Positions 23,596 to 25,381 of a stretch of 25,381 nt of DNA are shown here, in pieces. The translations under genes and the position numbers were made by a program. Every line of letters starts with the position of its first letter. Positions within the stretch are counted from its first letter, which is position 1. The notes beneath the pieces were generated by a model, which saw only the letters and a list, made by a program, of their open reading frames with translations, was not told the DNA's origin and searched no databases. Source of the DNA: DASYRM01 sp035646375 (GTDB lineage: Bacteria > Acidobacteriota > Vicinamibacteria > Vicinamibacterales > UBA2999). The DNA lies in contig DASRPM010000311.1 in NCBI GenBank assembly GCA_035646375.1, forward strand, positions 1 to 25,381, written 5' to 3'.

Positions 23596-24810
23596 TCAGA
23601 ACCGCTCGATCAGCGAGTCCTCGACGGACTGGTCCTGCGGGTCGTCCTTGACGTCGGCCAGCTGCACCCGCAGGTTGCCGGCGTTCGTCGCGTGCAGGAG
23701 ACCGGTGGCCATCGAGATGGCCCCGGCGCGAATCAGCTTCTCGATCTCGGCGTCGAAGCACTGCATGCCCTCGAGCTCGCCGTCCCGCATGGCGTCCAGG
23801 AGCGTCCGCCCCTCGGCGTCGCCGGCGTGCACGTAGTCGCGTGTCCGCATGGTGGCCTTGAGGATTTCCAGCACCGCCATGCGGCCGCCGCTCTTCTTCG
23901 GGACCAGCCGCTGCGAGATGAAATAGCGGAACGAGGCCGCCAGCCGCGAGCGCACCACGTGCTGCTCGCCGGCGTCGAAGGCGCCCACGATGCGCTCCAC
24001 GGTCTTGGACGCGTCTATGGTGTGGAGCGTGGAGAAGACCAGGTGCCCCGTTTCCGCCGCCGTCAGCGCGATGTCGATGGTTTCGCGGTCGCGCATCTCG
24101 CCGACCAGGATCACCTTGGGGGCCTGCCGCAGGGCGCCGCGCAACGCCGCCGCGAACGTCGGGGTATCGCTGTGCAGCTCCCGCTGATGCACGGTCCCCT
24201 TCTTGTGCGGATGCAGGAACTCGATCGGATCCTCGATCGTGAGGATGTGCTCGGCGCGCGATTCGTTGATGCGGTCGATGATGGCCGCGAGTGTCGAGGA
24301 CTTGCCCGAGCCGGTCTGCCCGGTCACCAGGACGATGCCGTTCTTGAGCGACACGATCTGCTCGAGGGAGGCGGGCAGCCCGAGCTCGGCGAGGCTTGGA
24401 ATGCGCGACGCGATCACGCGCATCACCACCGCGAAGGTGCCGCGCTGCCGGAAGACGTTGACGCGGAACCGGGTCCGTTCGGGCAGCGCGAACGAGAAGT
24501 CGCAGGCGCCCTGCTCCTTCAGCACGCCCAGCGCGTGCTCGTTTCCGCCGATCAGGTCGCGAGCCAGCTGGGCGATGTCCGTCGCGTGCAACGGCGAGCA
24601 CTCGGGGATGGCCACGACCTGGAGCTCGCCATGACGTTCCACCTGGGGCGGGCGGCCCGGCGAGAAGATCAGGTCGCTGATGCCGACGCCGGAATCCAGC
24701 ATCGTGTTGATCAGCGCCGTCGTGGTGATGGCGGGCGCCTGAGTGGGCGCCGCGCCGAAGAGCTGTGTTTCAACCGAAATGTCGGCGGAACCGTGGCCTG
24801 CGGTGGGCAT
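23596..24810 (-). CDS. Type IV pilus retraction ATPase, PilT/PilU family
   Basis: This 404-residue cytoplasmic hexameric ATPase powers type IV pilus retraction (twisting motility). The N-terminal domain (about 40-140) precedes Walker A GQTGSGKSS, an Asp box ILTIEDPIEF, the Walker B region VILVGEMRDRETI, and the His box ETGHLVFSTLHT. Some details look more like PilU than PilT: H-P-H-K-K after the Asp box, RQAPKVILVGEMRDRE, and a C-terminal end with NAGNLRVQLAD followed by an acidic tail. PilT's usual AIRNLI segment is not obvious. The ATG at 24810 follows AAGGTGG. The N-terminal 30 residues are an unusual polar extension. No other pilus genes are in the window. The gene is convergent with the methyltransferase and downstream (same strand) of the DUF1552 fragment. 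Confidence 0.92.
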   Translation of the reverse strand: MPTAGHGSADISVETQLFGAAPTQAPAITTTALINTMLDSGVGISDLIFSPGRPPQVERHGELQVVAIPECSPLHATDIAQLARDLIGGNEHALGVLKEQGACDFSFALPERTRFRVNVFRQRGTFAVVMRVIASRIPSLAELGLPASLEQIVSLKNGIVLVTGQTGSGKSSTLAAIIDRINESRAEHILTIEDPIEFLHPHKKGTVHQRELHSDTPTFAAALRGALRQAPKVILVGEMRDRETIDIALTAAETGHLVFSTLHTIDASKTVERIVGAFDAGEQHVVRSRLAASFRYFISQRLVPKKSGGRMAVLEILKATMRTRDYVHAGDAEGRTLLDAMRDGELEGMQCFDAEIEKLIRAGAISMATGLLHATNAGNLRVQLADVKDDPQDQSVEDSLIERF

Positions 24811-24842
24811 TCGCCACCTTATCGGCCCCGGAGGCGGTTTTC

Positions 24843-25381
24843 TTAAATCTCGAGCTTGCCGGTGCTGTCGCCGAAGCGATCCTGGTGAACCCCCAGCTTG
24901 TCGAGCAGCGACAGCATCAGGTTCGACATCGGCGTGTGCGCCGGGAACGAAAGGTGACGATCGCCTTTCAGCTGTCCGGCCGCGCCGCCGGCCACGAGCA
25001 CCGGCAGCGGGTCGTGATCGTGCTGGTTGCCGTTGCTCATGCTGCTGCCGTACAGCACGACCGAGTGGTCGAGCAGGTTGCCGTCGCCGTCGGGCGTCGC
25101 CTTCAGCTTCTCGAGGAAGTAGCCGAGCATCTGCACGTGGTAGCGGTTGATCTGCGCGAAGGTGTCCATGCGGGCGCGCGCGTTGGAGTGGTGCGACGCC
25201 GTGTGGAAGCCGTCGCGCACGCCGCTGCCGGGATACACCGACCCGCTCGTGTCGCGCGCGTACATCATCGTGGAGATGCGGGTGATCTCCGCCTGATAGG
25301 CGAGCACCTGCAGGTCGTACATCAATTTGATGTGATCTTCGAAGGCCTCGGGCACGCCGACCGGCGCCTCGGGCACGTCCG
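24843..25381 (-). CDS. DUF1552 family protein, C-terminal part cut by the right edge
   Basis: The visible 179 codons are the C-terminal part of a second DUF1552 protein. The N-terminus, with its expected Tat signal, lies beyond position 25381. It aligns with the complete DUF1552 protein at 7783-9135: LMYDLQVLAYQAEITRIS, YHVQMLGYFLEKLKATPDGD, LYGSSMSNGNQHDHDPLPVL and FGDSTGKLEI, with the same conserved Asn/His residues. The GTG codon at 25376 is internal, because the frame stays open to the edge and the preceding residues fit the family. A DUF1592 cytochrome gene is expected further upstream, off the right edge. Confidence 0.92.
   Translation of the reverse strand, partial: DVPEAPVGVPEAFEDHIKLMYDLQVLAYQAEITRISTMMYARDTSGSVYPGSGVRDGFHTASHHSNARARMDTFAQINRYHVQMLGYFLEKLKATPDGDGNLLDHSVVLYGSSMSNGNQHDHDPLPVLVAGGAAGQLKGDRHLSFPAHTPMSNLMLSLLDKLGVHQDRFGDSTGKLEI

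Overview
The window is high-GC, gene-dense bacterial DNA with no stretch over 300 bases lacking a gene. The gene content is typical of Acidobacteriota, perhaps the Vicinamibacteria: a DUF1592-family planctomycete-type cytochrome with a DUF1552 partner, an ankyrin-repeat protein beside them, DUF6152 and DUF6644 families, Gly/Pro-rich secreted proteins, and a GC-rich palindromic repeat. This lineage is an inference from gene families only. No rRNA, tRNA, CRISPR array, transposase or phage gene was seen.

Layout. (1) 1-1042, minus strand: the 5' part of a hydrophobic, internally repetitive protein that runs off the left edge; its DNA carries a 393-bp (131-codon) tandem repeat. (2) 1223-9820, plus strand: a seven-gene run made of a class C beta-lactamase-like serine hydrolase, a small secreted protein, a secreted ankyrin-repeat protein, a di-CxxCH DUF1587/1592/1595/1588/1585 protein, a small polytopic membrane protein that overlaps its neighbours by 4 bp on each side, a Tat-type DUF1552 protein, and a Lon-N-domain protein with a signal peptide. 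(3) 9824-13877, minus strand: an alpha/beta hydrolase, a TTC38-like TPR protein, and a 598-residue protein with two serine-hydrolase modules and a C-terminal membrane anchor.

(4) 13964-20909 is the most unusual region. It holds three members of one secreted protein superfamily (479, 447 and about 255 residues), two DUF6152 proteins whose conserved His-His pair lies at or near the predicted signal-peptide cleavage site, two DUF6644 four-helix membrane proteins in tandem, and a PQQ-type sugar dehydrogenase. The genes lie in two divergent operons plus one convergent gene, and a double-hairpin REP-like element separates the convergent pair. The two long paralogues each have a -10-like hexamer exactly 8 nt before the ATG, which suggests leaderless mRNAs. 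A CopC/CopD-like metal-handling role is one testable idea for the DUF6152/DUF6644 pairs, but it is only an inference.

(5) 20952-25381: an MHS-family MFS transporter (minus), a divergent SAM methyltransferase with a C-terminal Ig-like domain (plus), a PilT/PilU-type retraction ATPase (minus), and the C-terminal part of a second DUF1552 protein (minus) cut by the right edge.
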